Shown here in pieces: positions 19,745 to 28,390 of a stretch of DNA of 32,477 nt (position 1 is the first letter of the stretch; the number at the start of each line of letters is the position of its first letter). The DNA is from an uncultured Gemmatimonadaceae bacterium (GTDB taxonomy: Bacteria; Latescibacterota; UBA2968; UBA8231). The stretch spans positions 1-32,477 of the forward strand of contig CALFPI010000160.1 of assembly GCA_937919035.1 (NCBI GenBank), written 5' to 3'. Below the pieces are notes generated by a model, which made no database searches, had not been told where the DNA came from, and was given only the letters and a program-made list of their open reading frames with translations. The position numbers were made by a program, and so were the translations under genes.

Positions 19745-20776
19745 ATGGCTCGTGACATCGTCTCGCCGCAGCAAGTGGATCTGCAGTCTCCAGGTCGTCG
19801 CGACTACTGGATCGCCCTCAACCATACCAGCGTCTGGGGCAGCCACCTGATCCCCCTGACCGTCATCGTCGGCCCGCAGGCAAAGCCAGGAGAAGGACTC
19901 GTCGCCTTCGGTGGCAATCATGGCAACGAGTACGAGGGCCCGGTGGCCATCAAACATCTGCTGCGTGAGATTCGCACCGAGGATGTCCTGGGACGGATCA
20001 TTCTGGTGCCGGTGCTCAATGTCGCCGCCTTCCGTGTCGGCCGGCGGGAGAGCACCGGTGATGACGGCTTCAATCTCAACCGCGTGTGGGTGGAGGGCGC
20101 CGGCACGACCCCGGCCATGGCGGGTATCACACACCGCATCGTCGAATTCGTGCGCACCGTCATCTGGCCGCATGCGCATATTTCCATCGACCTGCACTCC
20201 GGCGGCGAAGTAGCGCGCTTCATCCACTGGGCGGTCTGGTACGGGCACGACGACCCTGAGATCGACGCTCGCGGTCAGCAGATGGCGCGCTGGTTCGGCA
20301 CGCGCATCGTCATGAACTCATCTGCCGGAGCCGCCGGCGGCATCACCGGTGCATTGTTCCAGGACGCGACCAATCTCGGCAAGCTCGCCATCGCCACGGA
20401 ACTGGGACACGGGTCAGCCGTCGATGTGCGCGGCGTGCGCTACGCACGCCAGGGAGTGCTGGCAGCAGCCATTCACAACGGCCAATTGCGTGGTACAATC
20501 GAGCCCATTGGCCACCACGCCGACGGCACACAGATGCTGGTGGGCAAATCAGCATCGGTGACGGCCCCCTATCCCGGCCACTACGAGCCCCTGTTCGACT
20601 GTGGTGAGATCGTGGCCAAGGGCACCACCGCGGGCCTGCTGCATGACTTCTACCGCCTGGACGAGGATCCCTTCGAGGTTGTTGCCGGCGTCGACGGCAT
20701 CGTCGCGTCGCAGGCCTGGGGCGCCCGCGTGGAGCAGGGACAGCAGATTCTGCTCGTCACCGGTGAAAAAGAGTGA
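19745..20776 (+). CDS. Succinylglutamate desuccinylase/aspartoacylase family (M14-like) zinc hydrolase
   Basis: FGGNHGNEYEGPVAIKHLL (HxxE), SIDLHSGGEVARFIHW, C-terminal VDGIVASQAWGARVEQGQQILLVTG barrel-like domain. Confidence 0.9.
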   Translation: MARDIVSPQQVDLQSPGRRDYWIALNHTSVWGSHLIPLTVIVGPQAKPGEGLVAFGGNHGNEYEGPVAIKHLLREIRTEDVLGRIILVPVLNVAAFRVGRRESTGDDGFNLNRVWVEGAGTTPAMAGITHRIVEFVRTVIWPHAHISIDLHSGGEVARFIHWAVWYGHDDPEIDARGQQMARWFGTRIVMNSSAGAAGGITGALFQDATNLGKLAIATELGHGSAVDVRGVRYARQGVLAAAIHNGQLRGTIEPIGHHADGTQMLVGKSASVTAPYPGHYEPLFDCGEIVAKGTTAGLLHDFYRLDEDPFEVVAGVDGIVASQAWGARVEQGQQILLVTGEKE

Positions 20777-20786
20777 CGGAGGGGGT

Positions 20787-21293
20787 ATGACAGAAGCCGA
20801 ACTGTATCGGCTCCTGCAGGATGTCGGCGTCCCCTGTGAACGGGTCGAGCACCCGCCCGTATTCACCTACGAAGAGGCGGAGAAGCTGGTGCCACCCCTT
20901 CCAGGTGTGCATACGAAGAACCTGTTTCTGCGCGACAATAAGGGGCGGCGTCACTTCCTCGTCGTTGTCGGCTCACAGGCACGTGTCGACCTGCAGGGGC
21001 TGGCCCGCAGCCTCGAAGTGAGCAAGCTGGGTATGGCCTCCCCGGAGCGTCTGCAGCGGATCCTGGGGGTCACGCCGGGGGCGGTGACGTTGCTTGGCGT
21101 CGTCAACGCCAAAGCGGGCGAGGTCGAGATCATCATCGACACCGCCGTGTGGGATGCGGGGCTGCCGCTGCACTGTCATCCGCTGGTGAACACGGCGACG
21201 CTGTCAGTGCCGCTGGAGGGAGTGCAGCGATTGCTCGACACCCTCGGGCACACCTGGCGGGTCTGCCCGGTGCCCAGTCGCGACGACGACTGA
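20787..21293 (+). CDS. YbaK/ProX-type aminoacyl-tRNA deacylase (prolyl-tRNA editing protein)
   Basis: CERVEHPPVFTYEEAEKLVPPLPGVHTKNLFLRDNKGRRHFLVVV and CHPLVNTATLSVP. True start ATG 20787; the track ORF from 20601 overlaps the M14 gene. Confidence 0.93.
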   Translation: MTEAELYRLLQDVGVPCERVEHPPVFTYEEAEKLVPPLPGVHTKNLFLRDNKGRRHFLVVVGSQARVDLQGLARSLEVSKLGMASPERLQRILGVTPGAVTLLGVVNAKAGEVEIIIDTAVWDAGLPLHCHPLVNTATLSVPLEGVQRLLDTLGHTWRVCPVPSRDDD

Positions 21294-21306
21294 GATGGCC
21301 CTGGCG

Positions 21307-22170
21307 TCAGGAAATGTCGACGCCGCAGTCGCTGGCGATGCGGCGGATGTTGGCTGCCGCAACCGGCACCTTGTCCGGCGACAGATGCTCGATCAGACCG
21401 TAGCCGCGCGGAAACAGGGCGTCGAAGCGCTGCAGCATCAGCGCCAGGTCGAGTTCACCCTCTCCCGGAACCTCCTGGTCGATGTGGACCACCAGCCCGG
21501 GTGACACCTTCACGTCCTTGAGGTGCGCCACCGGGGCCAGGGGCCCCATCGTATCGAAGATGTAGTTGAGGAACTCGGTGCTGTGATAAACGGCCTGGAT
21601 GCTGCTGAAGTGATTGACGGCATCCATGATGAGTCGCAGGTGATCGGAGCCCACAGCGGCGACGATGTCCCTGCATACCTCCGGTGGATCCATGATGGAG
21701 ACGACGTGGGTCTCCAGCGCCAGAATCACGCCTTCGGTCTCCGCCTTTGCGGCGATCGGCTGCAGTGTTTCCACGAGCAGATCACGGCTTTCGGGCAGAT
21801 GATTGTCGCGGTGCGGCGACCACGAACCTGCGGGGCTGCGCGAACCGGGGCGCAGCAGGAAAGCCTGCGCCCCGAGGGCGCCGGCGATCTCCGTACCCCG
21901 GTTGATTTTGCGCGTCACCAGGGCGCGCTCTTCGGCGTCGGGTGCGAAGAGGCACTCCTTGTAGAGGATGGCGAACTGCGCCAGGTCAAGATCTTCATCG
22001 ACCATGAACTGGCGGCAGCGCCGGCAGTCCTCGGGGGTCACGTCAAAGGCCATGTCGCCGTCGAGGTGGAAACCGAAGCCAGTGAAGCCCAGGTCGCGCA
22101 CAGCCTGGGTGTGGGCCGGCGTCCACGTGCGGAAATCTCCCGGCATCATCTCGACGATTCCCAGCCGCAT
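21307..22170 (-). CDS. Sugar phosphate isomerase/epimerase (TIM barrel)
   Basis: VRDLGFTGFGFHLDG, GVILALETHVVSIMDPPEVCRDIVAAVGSDHLRLIMDAVNHF, VAHLKDVKVSPGLVVHIDQEVPGEGELDLALMLQ. Start at MRLGIVEMMPG. Confidence 0.85.
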   Translation of the reverse strand: MRLGIVEMMPGDFRTWTPAHTQAVRDLGFTGFGFHLDGDMAFDVTPEDCRRCRQFMVDEDLDLAQFAILYKECLFAPDAEERALVTRKINRGTEIAGALGAQAFLLRPGSRSPAGSWSPHRDNHLPESRDLLVETLQPIAAKAETEGVILALETHVVSIMDPPEVCRDIVAAVGSDHLRLIMDAVNHFSSIQAVYHSTEFLNYIFDTMGPLAPVAHLKDVKVSPGLVVHIDQEVPGEGELDLALMLQRFDALFPRGYGLIEHLSPDKVPVAAANIRRIASDCGVDIS

Positions 22171-22171
22171 G

Positions 22172-23302
22172 TCAGTGGACCTCGACGATCTCCGCAACAG
22201 CAGCCACGAGGGCATCGATCTCGGCGTCTGTGGTGAAAAACGACACCGACGCACGCACACCGGAAAACTTCAACCCCGTGGGCCGTGTAATGATCCTGCG
22301 GGTCCGCAGTTCGCTCGAGATGTGTGCACCTTCAACGCCGTCCACACGGAACGACACGACACCGGTACACATGGCCGGGTCTGCCGGGTTCTCAATGACG
22401 AGACCCGGAATCGACGCCAGTTCTTTACGGAAACGGACTGCTTTGGGGCTGACGCAGGCTTCGATATTGGCGATACCAAGCTCTGACAGATAATCCGTCG
22501 CTGCCGCGCTGGCGTGGTAGTAGGGCGGCGGCACGGTGGAAAACTCGAAGCGTCGCGCCCCCTCACTGCCGAAGTAGTTGGCGCTGGATGGCACGACGCG
22601 CAAACGTTCCTGCCAGGCCTTGTCGACATACAGAGCCCCCGCCGTGTACGGACCGTACATCCACTTGTACACGAGCAGGCTGTAGAAATCGGCCCCCAGA
22701 TCGGCGACATCGACGGGGAATTGCCCGAGCGACTGGGCCCCGTCGTAGACCACCGGTACATCGTGGGCGTGGGCCAGTTCAACGATCTGCTTGGCCGGCA
22801 GTTTCGTGCCGGTGTCCGTTGTCACGTGACTCAGCGCCAGCAGTCGCGTCCGTGGTGTCAGGCAATCATCGAGGCGCTGCAGAATGTCTGCGTCCGTGCC
22901 ATCGATGGGCAGATACTTGATCTCCACACCGTGGGTCAGCGCCAGCCATTCGGCCGGGATCTTTACCGCCGGGTGTTCCTCGTCGGTAAGGATGAGTTCA
23001 TCGCCGGTGTGCCAGTCGAAACCATTGAACACCGTCGTCACGCCATCGGCGACGCCATGGGTCAGGCACAGATCCCGCGCCTCCACGCCACAGAAGGTGG
23101 CCAGCCGATGCCGCGCATCCTGCAGTTGGGCGCTGTATCGGGCGTAGTCCATGATGAGCGGCGGCCCATGCTGGGCGATGCTGCGGAACTCTTCCACCAG
23201 AGAGTTGGTGACGACATCATGGCTCGGGGCAATCCCACCGGTGTTGAAGTAGAGGCACTCGCCGGTGGCGGGGATCTGGGCTCGAATCTTGTCGATGTCC
23301 AT
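22172..23302 (-). CDS. Class V aminotransferase-fold PLP-dependent enzyme
   Basis: LYFNTGGIAPSHDVV, DEHPAVKIPAEWLA, LALSHVTTDTGTKLPAKQIVELAHAHDVPVVYDGAQSLGQFPVDVADLGADFYSLLVYKWMYGPYTAGALYV (PLP lysine region). Confidence 0.92.
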   Translation of the reverse strand: MDIDKIRAQIPATGECLYFNTGGIAPSHDVVTNSLVEEFRSIAQHGPPLIMDYARYSAQLQDARHRLATFCGVEARDLCLTHGVADGVTTVFNGFDWHTGDELILTDEEHPAVKIPAEWLALTHGVEIKYLPIDGTDADILQRLDDCLTPRTRLLALSHVTTDTGTKLPAKQIVELAHAHDVPVVYDGAQSLGQFPVDVADLGADFYSLLVYKWMYGPYTAGALYVDKAWQERLRVVPSSANYFGSEGARRFEFSTVPPPYYHASAAATDYLSELGIANIEACVSPKAVRFRKELASIPGLVIENPADPAMCTGVVSFRVDGVEGAHISSELRTRRIITRPTGLKFSGVRASVSFFTTDAEIDALVAAVAEIVEVH

Positions 23303-23307
23303 TGGTT

Positions 23308-25080
23308 TCAGTCAACGCTTTCCAGGCCCATGTTGGCCCGTCCCTGGGAAGTAACTCGCGCCGCCGTCCACGCCGGCTCCCAGGTGAAGTGAATGACGAC
23401 ATCGCGAATGCCGTCGATCTGTCGCAGTCGGTTGCTCAGGGGCGTGTGGGGCGTCGGTCCGGGGCGATGAATGAAGCCATGTCGCGGACGACCCTTGTGC
23501 GGCATGGTCAGCGTAATGTGAGCGACATCCTCTTCGAGGTGCACATCGTAGATATATCCCATGTCGACGACGTTGGCATCGTTGGCGTAGAACATGGCAT
23601 CTTTCGTTTCCCGCATCGCCTCCCAGATCGCGCGTTTCAACGGCCCGCCTTCGCTGTCCATCTCACCAAGTCGTGCCAATCGTCCCGGATTCTCTGTGGC
23701 GGCGGCGGTGGGCTTGCCACCCGGGGATACCTGCACGGGTTGCAGCAGGCGCCTGCGGGTCTCTTCCACCGGCCCGGCGCCCGCGTACGGGGCGATGAGA
23801 AAGGCGCTCTCCTGCGTCAGCACAGCACCGGCGCCGATCTTGTTGTCACCTGCCGGATACCGCGCCCAGACCTGCCCGTGGCCGTCATAGTCGAAAGGTT
23901 TGCCCGTCGATACCAGGTGATCGTAGCCCTCGGCGGCATGGGCCAGGCGCAGAGCGATGAAGGCATCCTTGCTGCCGCCGTGGAAGAAACCGACACCATG
24001 CAGATCCTGCAGATGTTGCTCGGGAATCTCCCCCTCGTGCAGCTTGCCCTGATTGTCGATCCAGACGGTGCCGTTGAAAGAGTAGCCGGAGAAGACCCAC
24101 TCGTCGTCGCGAATGGTGTACTCGCCATCGGCAAGAATGTCCATGCGGCCATTCTTGAAGAAGTAGGGCAGTCCGGCGTAGAAAGTGTAGGTCACGTCGA
24201 TGTGCAGACGGCTCGGGGTATAGAGCGGGTGCCCCGGACTGTGGGGGAACCCCCAGCGTCGCACCTGCACGCACAGCGGCCCCCGGACGACTTCGTAGTT
24301 CGGACACTCGGCCCAGTTCGTCACGCGCACCTTGTGCAGTCTGCCTTCCGGCACGTAGTCATGGGCCCAGTCGATGTTTGGTGGCTCGCCGTGGCCTTCG
24401 CCGCCGGCGAACAAGGTCAGGCCGTGGTCCCGCTTGTATGTGAGACGCTCCATCTGCCCCATCTGCCGCGACAGGTTCGCCACGTAGTGATCGTTCTCGA
24501 TGTCGAGACCCCAGCCTTCGCCGGTGACGCTGAGATCCGTCGTGTAGCATGGCAACTCGGCCAGATCGTTGCCGTAGAACACGAGGACCGTGGCACCGCT
24601 GTTGGCCTCCATGTCCACGGCAAAGACGAGACGACAGTGGCGCTCGCCGCGTTCACAGGACTCATCGTATACCTGGCTGACGGTCTGCCGCAGTCGACCT
24701 GCGGCATCAACGATGGCGACGCGGACTTCGCGGCGCAGATCCGTCGTCTCTGACTCAGCAAATGCGACGGCGATGTTGACCGGTTCACGGGTGCGCGCCA
24801 GACCGGCTGCCTCGTGCAGTTCCAGCACCTTGCACCACGACCAGCCGGTGGCCCAGGTGCGCCAGGCGTCGGGCAGATCCCTGGTGGACAGTGCCTCGTC
24901 GGCACCGCTGAGAGGCACGCCCTCCGGCAGACTGCGCTGCTTCTCGTACTGCAGGGTATCCTTCATCGATTCCAGCAGCGACATGGCCAGATCCCGGCGA
25001 CCATTGCTGTAGGCTTGCTGCAGGAGGCGCAACTTCACCTCAATGCTGTCACTGCGCGTGGCGTAGGGGGGCTGTGTCAT
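23308..25080 (-). CDS. 590-aa protein: large uncharacterised beta-rich N-terminal region plus C-terminal MIP18/DUF59-like domain
   Basis: C-terminal ~112 aa (LKRAIWEAMRETKDAMFYANDANVVDMGYIYDVHLEEDVAHITLTMPHKG...LRQIDGIRDVVIHFTWEPAWTAARVTSQGRANMGLE) follow the DUF59/MIP18 pattern. N-terminal region lacks a family I can name with confidence. Confidence 0.7.
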   Translation of the reverse strand: MTQPPYATRSDSIEVKLRLLQQAYSNGRRDLAMSLLESMKDTLQYEKQRSLPEGVPLSGADEALSTRDLPDAWRTWATGWSWCKVLELHEAAGLARTREPVNIAVAFAESETTDLRREVRVAIVDAAGRLRQTVSQVYDESCERGERHCRLVFAVDMEANSGATVLVFYGNDLAELPCYTTDLSVTGEGWGLDIENDHYVANLSRQMGQMERLTYKRDHGLTLFAGGEGHGEPPNIDWAHDYVPEGRLHKVRVTNWAECPNYEVVRGPLCVQVRRWGFPHSPGHPLYTPSRLHIDVTYTFYAGLPYFFKNGRMDILADGEYTIRDDEWVFSGYSFNGTVWIDNQGKLHEGEIPEQHLQDLHGVGFFHGGSKDAFIALRLAHAAEGYDHLVSTGKPFDYDGHGQVWARYPAGDNKIGAGAVLTQESAFLIAPYAGAGPVEETRRRLLQPVQVSPGGKPTAAATENPGRLARLGEMDSEGGPLKRAIWEAMRETKDAMFYANDANVVDMGYIYDVHLEEDVAHITLTMPHKGRPRHGFIHRPGPTPHTPLSNRLRQIDGIRDVVIHFTWEPAWTAARVTSQGRANMGLESVD

Positions 25081-25142
25081 GAACGGTCTCTCCTGCGGCT
25101 GTACGCATCGACCGCGGTATGTGGTGGCAGGCTTGGCATCGC

Positions 25143-26225
25143 TCAGCGGGGGAGCTGGTTGCGCAGCGCTTTCAGGTCATTGTCGGTCACACCAGCCGGT
25201 ACATCGATGGGGCGCCCCTCCCGTGACGCACGCAGGAAGAACCCGGTATCGTTGTGCAGCGAAATCTGGTGGCCGAGTTTGGCCGACTTCAGGGCGGCGA
25301 AAATCATCCACATCACGGGCAGCGCCGTCTCCAGGCGACACTCGTGTACCTTGTGGGCGTCATCGAGCCAGGCGCCGACAGCGGCGGTGAAGTCACGCTG
25401 TCCGGGGTGCTCCTGCTCGAAGTAGTCCGCCGGGGCGTCGAAGACCTCAGCCTCGCCGCGCACCTGGTATCCCCACCGGCCCTTCTGCTGGGCCCAGATG
25501 ACACCGTTCGTGCAATGGATATCGAGGTCCAGATGCATCCAGTAGGTGGCCCCACTACGGTTGCCGAGGCCACGCGGTGAGCACTCCCAGAATACTCGCC
25601 GGTTGCCAGGGAACCAGTAGGTGGCCTGCACATGGCTTGGGGCGGCATGGGTCCATTCGTAACCCTCCAGGCCTTCGGCGCTGGCCCACACAGCTTCCGG
25701 CCACGGATCGTCCAGAACCATCATGACCAGATCCATCAGGTGTGGTCCCATGGCCAGCGGCCCACCCCAGGTACTGGCGCGGGCGAAGTCGACTTCGCCG
25801 AGTTTGCCGGAGCGGATCAGGTCACGGATTGCGGCGTACTGCGGAAAGTAACGTCGCTGGGTATTAACGATGACCTTGCAGCCCGTCTCCCGACAGATCT
25901 CAGCGATCTCGAGCGCCTCCATCGGCCACAGGGACAGGGGCTTCTCGACAATGATCGCCCGGACACCGGCGTCGGCAGCGGCACGGATCCCGGCGAGACG
26001 GTAGTCCGGCTGGGTGACCATGTGCAGAACATCGATCTGCCCCTTGTCGAGCATGTCGTGCAGGTCTCCGTAGCGCGCCGGCACACCGTGTTTGCTGGCA
26101 AAGGCATCCCGTCGCTCGGCGTCGAGGTCACAGCAGGCGACAAGATCCATAGCGGCGATGTCAGGATACACGGCGGCATGGTTGTTGGCCCGGGGGCCAC
26201 ATCCGAGAATGGCTGACCGAAACAT
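25143..26225 (-). CDS. Gfo/Idh/MocA family oxidoreductase
   Basis: FRSAILGCGPRANNHAAVYPDIAAMDLVACCDLD, AIIVEKPLSL (EKP motif), Rossmann N-terminus. Confidence 0.92.
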   Translation of the reverse strand: MFRSAILGCGPRANNHAAVYPDIAAMDLVACCDLDAERRDAFASKHGVPARYGDLHDMLDKGQIDVLHMVTQPDYRLAGIRAAADAGVRAIIVEKPLSLWPMEALEIAEICRETGCKVIVNTQRRYFPQYAAIRDLIRSGKLGEVDFARASTWGGPLAMGPHLMDLVMMVLDDPWPEAVWASAEGLEGYEWTHAAPSHVQATYWFPGNRRVFWECSPRGLGNRSGATYWMHLDLDIHCTNGVIWAQQKGRWGYQVRGEAEVFDAPADYFEQEHPGQRDFTAAVGAWLDDAHKVHECRLETALPVMWMIFAALKSAKLGHQISLHNDTGFFLRASREGRPIDVPAGVTDNDLKALRNQLPR

Positions 26226-26258
26226 GGGATCGTCTCCTGAATTTGGTTGGGCCTGTGG

Positions 26259-27329
26259 TCAGAGTGTGGCGCCACCGCGAGTCTCCCCAGGGCGGCCGTG
26301 GATGTCGCGCAGGCGGATGCGTTTCTCCTGGGCGGAAGAGGCATAGGCGGCAAGGGACGCCTCCATGACCCGCAGACCATCGAGCCCGGTCTGTGGCGGC
26401 GGGGCCCCTGTCTGTGCCGCTTCGACCCAGGCCCGCGTCATGGCGCCCATGGCGACATCCCACGAGTCGGCCAGTTGGTACTCCACGACGTCGGCACCGA
26501 GGGAGGGGGCCCCCCACACGCGCAGGCTCGCCTGCGGGCGCCAGCAGAACATCATGCCGCCCTCCGAGCCATAGACGTTGAGGTCGAGACGCGAGCGCGC
26601 CCCCGATGAGATGCCATCGGAGTGTATGAGCAGCGTCGCCCCGTCCTCCATGACATAGTGGGCGACACCGTAATCCTCATTGAGCCAGTCCTTGTGACGC
26701 AGATTGCGCATGTCGGCCATGACCTCGGCCACTTCTGTACCCCAGATCCAGCGGGTGAAGTCGATGGCGTGATCGGCGTGTGTGAACCAGGCCCCACCAG
26801 GTGAGGCGGCCGGATCCGTCCACCAGCTCAGCAGGGACTTGTCCTCTTCGGTCCTCGAGGGCACACCTGTGGGATAGCCGCAGTAGATATGGTGTGGCTC
26901 GCCGAGCTCGCCGGAATCCCAGATCTGCTTCATCAGTTGAAAAGACTTCCAGTAGCGGAAGTTGTAGCCGCTCATCAGACATACGCCGGCAGCGGCACAG
27001 GCATCGATCATACGCTGGCAGTCGGCGACGGACATGGCCATGGGTTTGTCGGCCAGCACATGTTTGCCGGCACCGGCAAGCGCCTCGGCAACGTTGGCGC
27101 GCTCCGACGTGCGCACCGTGAGGATACCGCCGTCGATATCGGAGGCGACGAATTCGGCCAGATCTGTGTATCCCGGAGCGCCGGTGTGCTGCACGAGGCG
27201 TGCCAGATCTTCCGGGTCCTCATCCCATACGGCAGCGATGGTGCAGAAATCCGCGTCCTTCAACACGCGGATGAAGGCGAGGGTGTGGGGCCACAGATCG
27301 TAGCCGGCGATACCGATACGAAACTTCAT
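26259..27329 (-). CDS. Gfo/Idh/MocA family oxidoreductase
   Basis: FRIGIAGYDLWPHTLAFIRVLKDADFCTIAAVWDED, GKHVLADKPMAMSVADCQRMID, C-terminal substrate domain with GGAWFTHADHAIDFTRWIWG. Confidence 0.92.
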   Translation of the reverse strand: MKFRIGIAGYDLWPHTLAFIRVLKDADFCTIAAVWDEDPEDLARLVQHTGAPGYTDLAEFVASDIDGGILTVRTSERANVAEALAGAGKHVLADKPMAMSVADCQRMIDACAAAGVCLMSGYNFRYWKSFQLMKQIWDSGELGEPHHIYCGYPTGVPSRTEEDKSLLSWWTDPAASPGGAWFTHADHAIDFTRWIWGTEVAEVMADMRNLRHKDWLNEDYGVAHYVMEDGATLLIHSDGISSGARSRLDLNVYGSEGGMMFCWRPQASLRVWGAPSLGADVVEYQLADSWDVAMGAMTRAWVEAAQTGAPPPQTGLDGLRVMEASLAAYASSAQEKRIRLRDIHGRPGETRGGATL

Positions 27330-28390
27330 GCGGCGATCTCCTTGAGCGCCACGCGGCGACCGCTGTGTACGGAGAGTTCGATAGCTTCCTGCAGGCGAAC
27401 GGACTCGATGCCGTCCTGCAGGGTCGAGGCAGGTGCGTGGTTGCCGGCAACGCTGGTGACGAAATCGCGCAGTTCGCCGACAAAGCCATGCAGATTCAGA
27501 CTGTTGGCGGCATCCGTGGGCTGGATGTCTTCCGGTTCCCAGTAGCGCATCTCATCCTCACCGGCGATAAAGGCAATGACGCGGCGCCAGTTCTCCACGT
27601 GCAGGCTGCTGCCGACGCCGGAGATGCTGAGCCTCTCGCTCCAGTTGGTGAAACTCGACTCGAGACAGTTGATGTTGAGCAGTCCGAGAGCACCCGAGCA
27701 GAACCGCAGGGTGATGGCGTAACCGTCGAGCCCTTCGCCACGAGACACGCGCTCCGCCGATACCGTGTCGACATCCCCCATGAAGAAGCGTGGCAGGTCG
27801 AGATGATGAATGCCGAAGCCATTGAGAAAGTTGTAGACGTCGACGGGGTAGCGGGCGTACGTGAAGCGCGCCTCGTACATGCTCGGTGCCCCGAAGGCGG
27901 GCAGCGCCATGATCTGCCGGGCTCGCAGATACGGCGCCGAGAAGCGCTTCATGAAAGCCACAGCGACCTGTTTGCCATTGCGCGCAGCCGCGTCCCGGAT
28001 GCGCAGGGACTCGGCGACACTTTCGGCCTGTGGCTTCTCCAGAAACACGTGCACGCCGGCATTGAGGCAGGCAATGGCCACATCCGGCTGCAGTCGTGGG
28101 TGCAGGCAGACGATGACGCAGTCGAGGTCCTCGTGGGCGAGCATGTCCTCATGGTTGGCGTAGACCCGCTGGATGCCGTGCACGGCGGCGATGCGCTTGG
28201 CGTGGTCGGCCTTGTGCTCGGCAAGCGCCACGAGTTCCCCCAGCAGCGGCGGCAGTTGCGCGCCAGCGTGTGTCGCCACCAGGGCGGGCAGGCCTTCAGG
28301 GGCCCCCCCGAGAGCGTGGCGCAGGCTGGGCAACAGGCTCATGCGGGCGTGCTCCCCACCACCAACGAAGCCGACTCGCATGGGGGTCAT
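27326..28390 (-). CDS. Gfo/Idh/MocA family oxidoreductase
   Basis: MRVGFVGGGEHARMSLLPSLRHA, GVHVFLEKPQAESVAESLRIRDAA. Start at MTPMRVGFVGGG (28390), ATGA overlap with the E2 stop; ATGA overlap with the next gene. Confidence 0.92.
   Translation of the reverse strand: MTPMRVGFVGGGEHARMSLLPSLRHALGGAPEGLPALVATHAGAQLPPLLGELVALAEHKADHAKRIAAVHGIQRVYANHEDMLAHEDLDCVIVCLHPRLQPDVAIACLNAGVHVFLEKPQAESVAESLRIRDAAARNGKQVAVAFMKRFSAPYLRARQIMALPAFGAPSMYEARFTYARYPVDVYNFLNGFGIHHLDLPRFFMGDVDTVSAERVSRGEGLDGYAITLRFCSGALGLLNINCLESSFTNWSERLSISGVGSSLHVENWRRVIAFIAGEDEMRYWEPEDIQPTDAANSLNLHGFVGELRDFVTSVAGNHAPASTLQDGIESVRLQEAIELSVHSGRRVALKEIAA

Noticed and set aside
23302-24753. 483-aa plus-strand ORF antisense to the 590-aa DUF59-fusion gene
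   Set aside because: Shadow ORF typical of high-GC DNA; composition lacks domain patterns, while the opposite strand gives a coherent protein that fits the operon.
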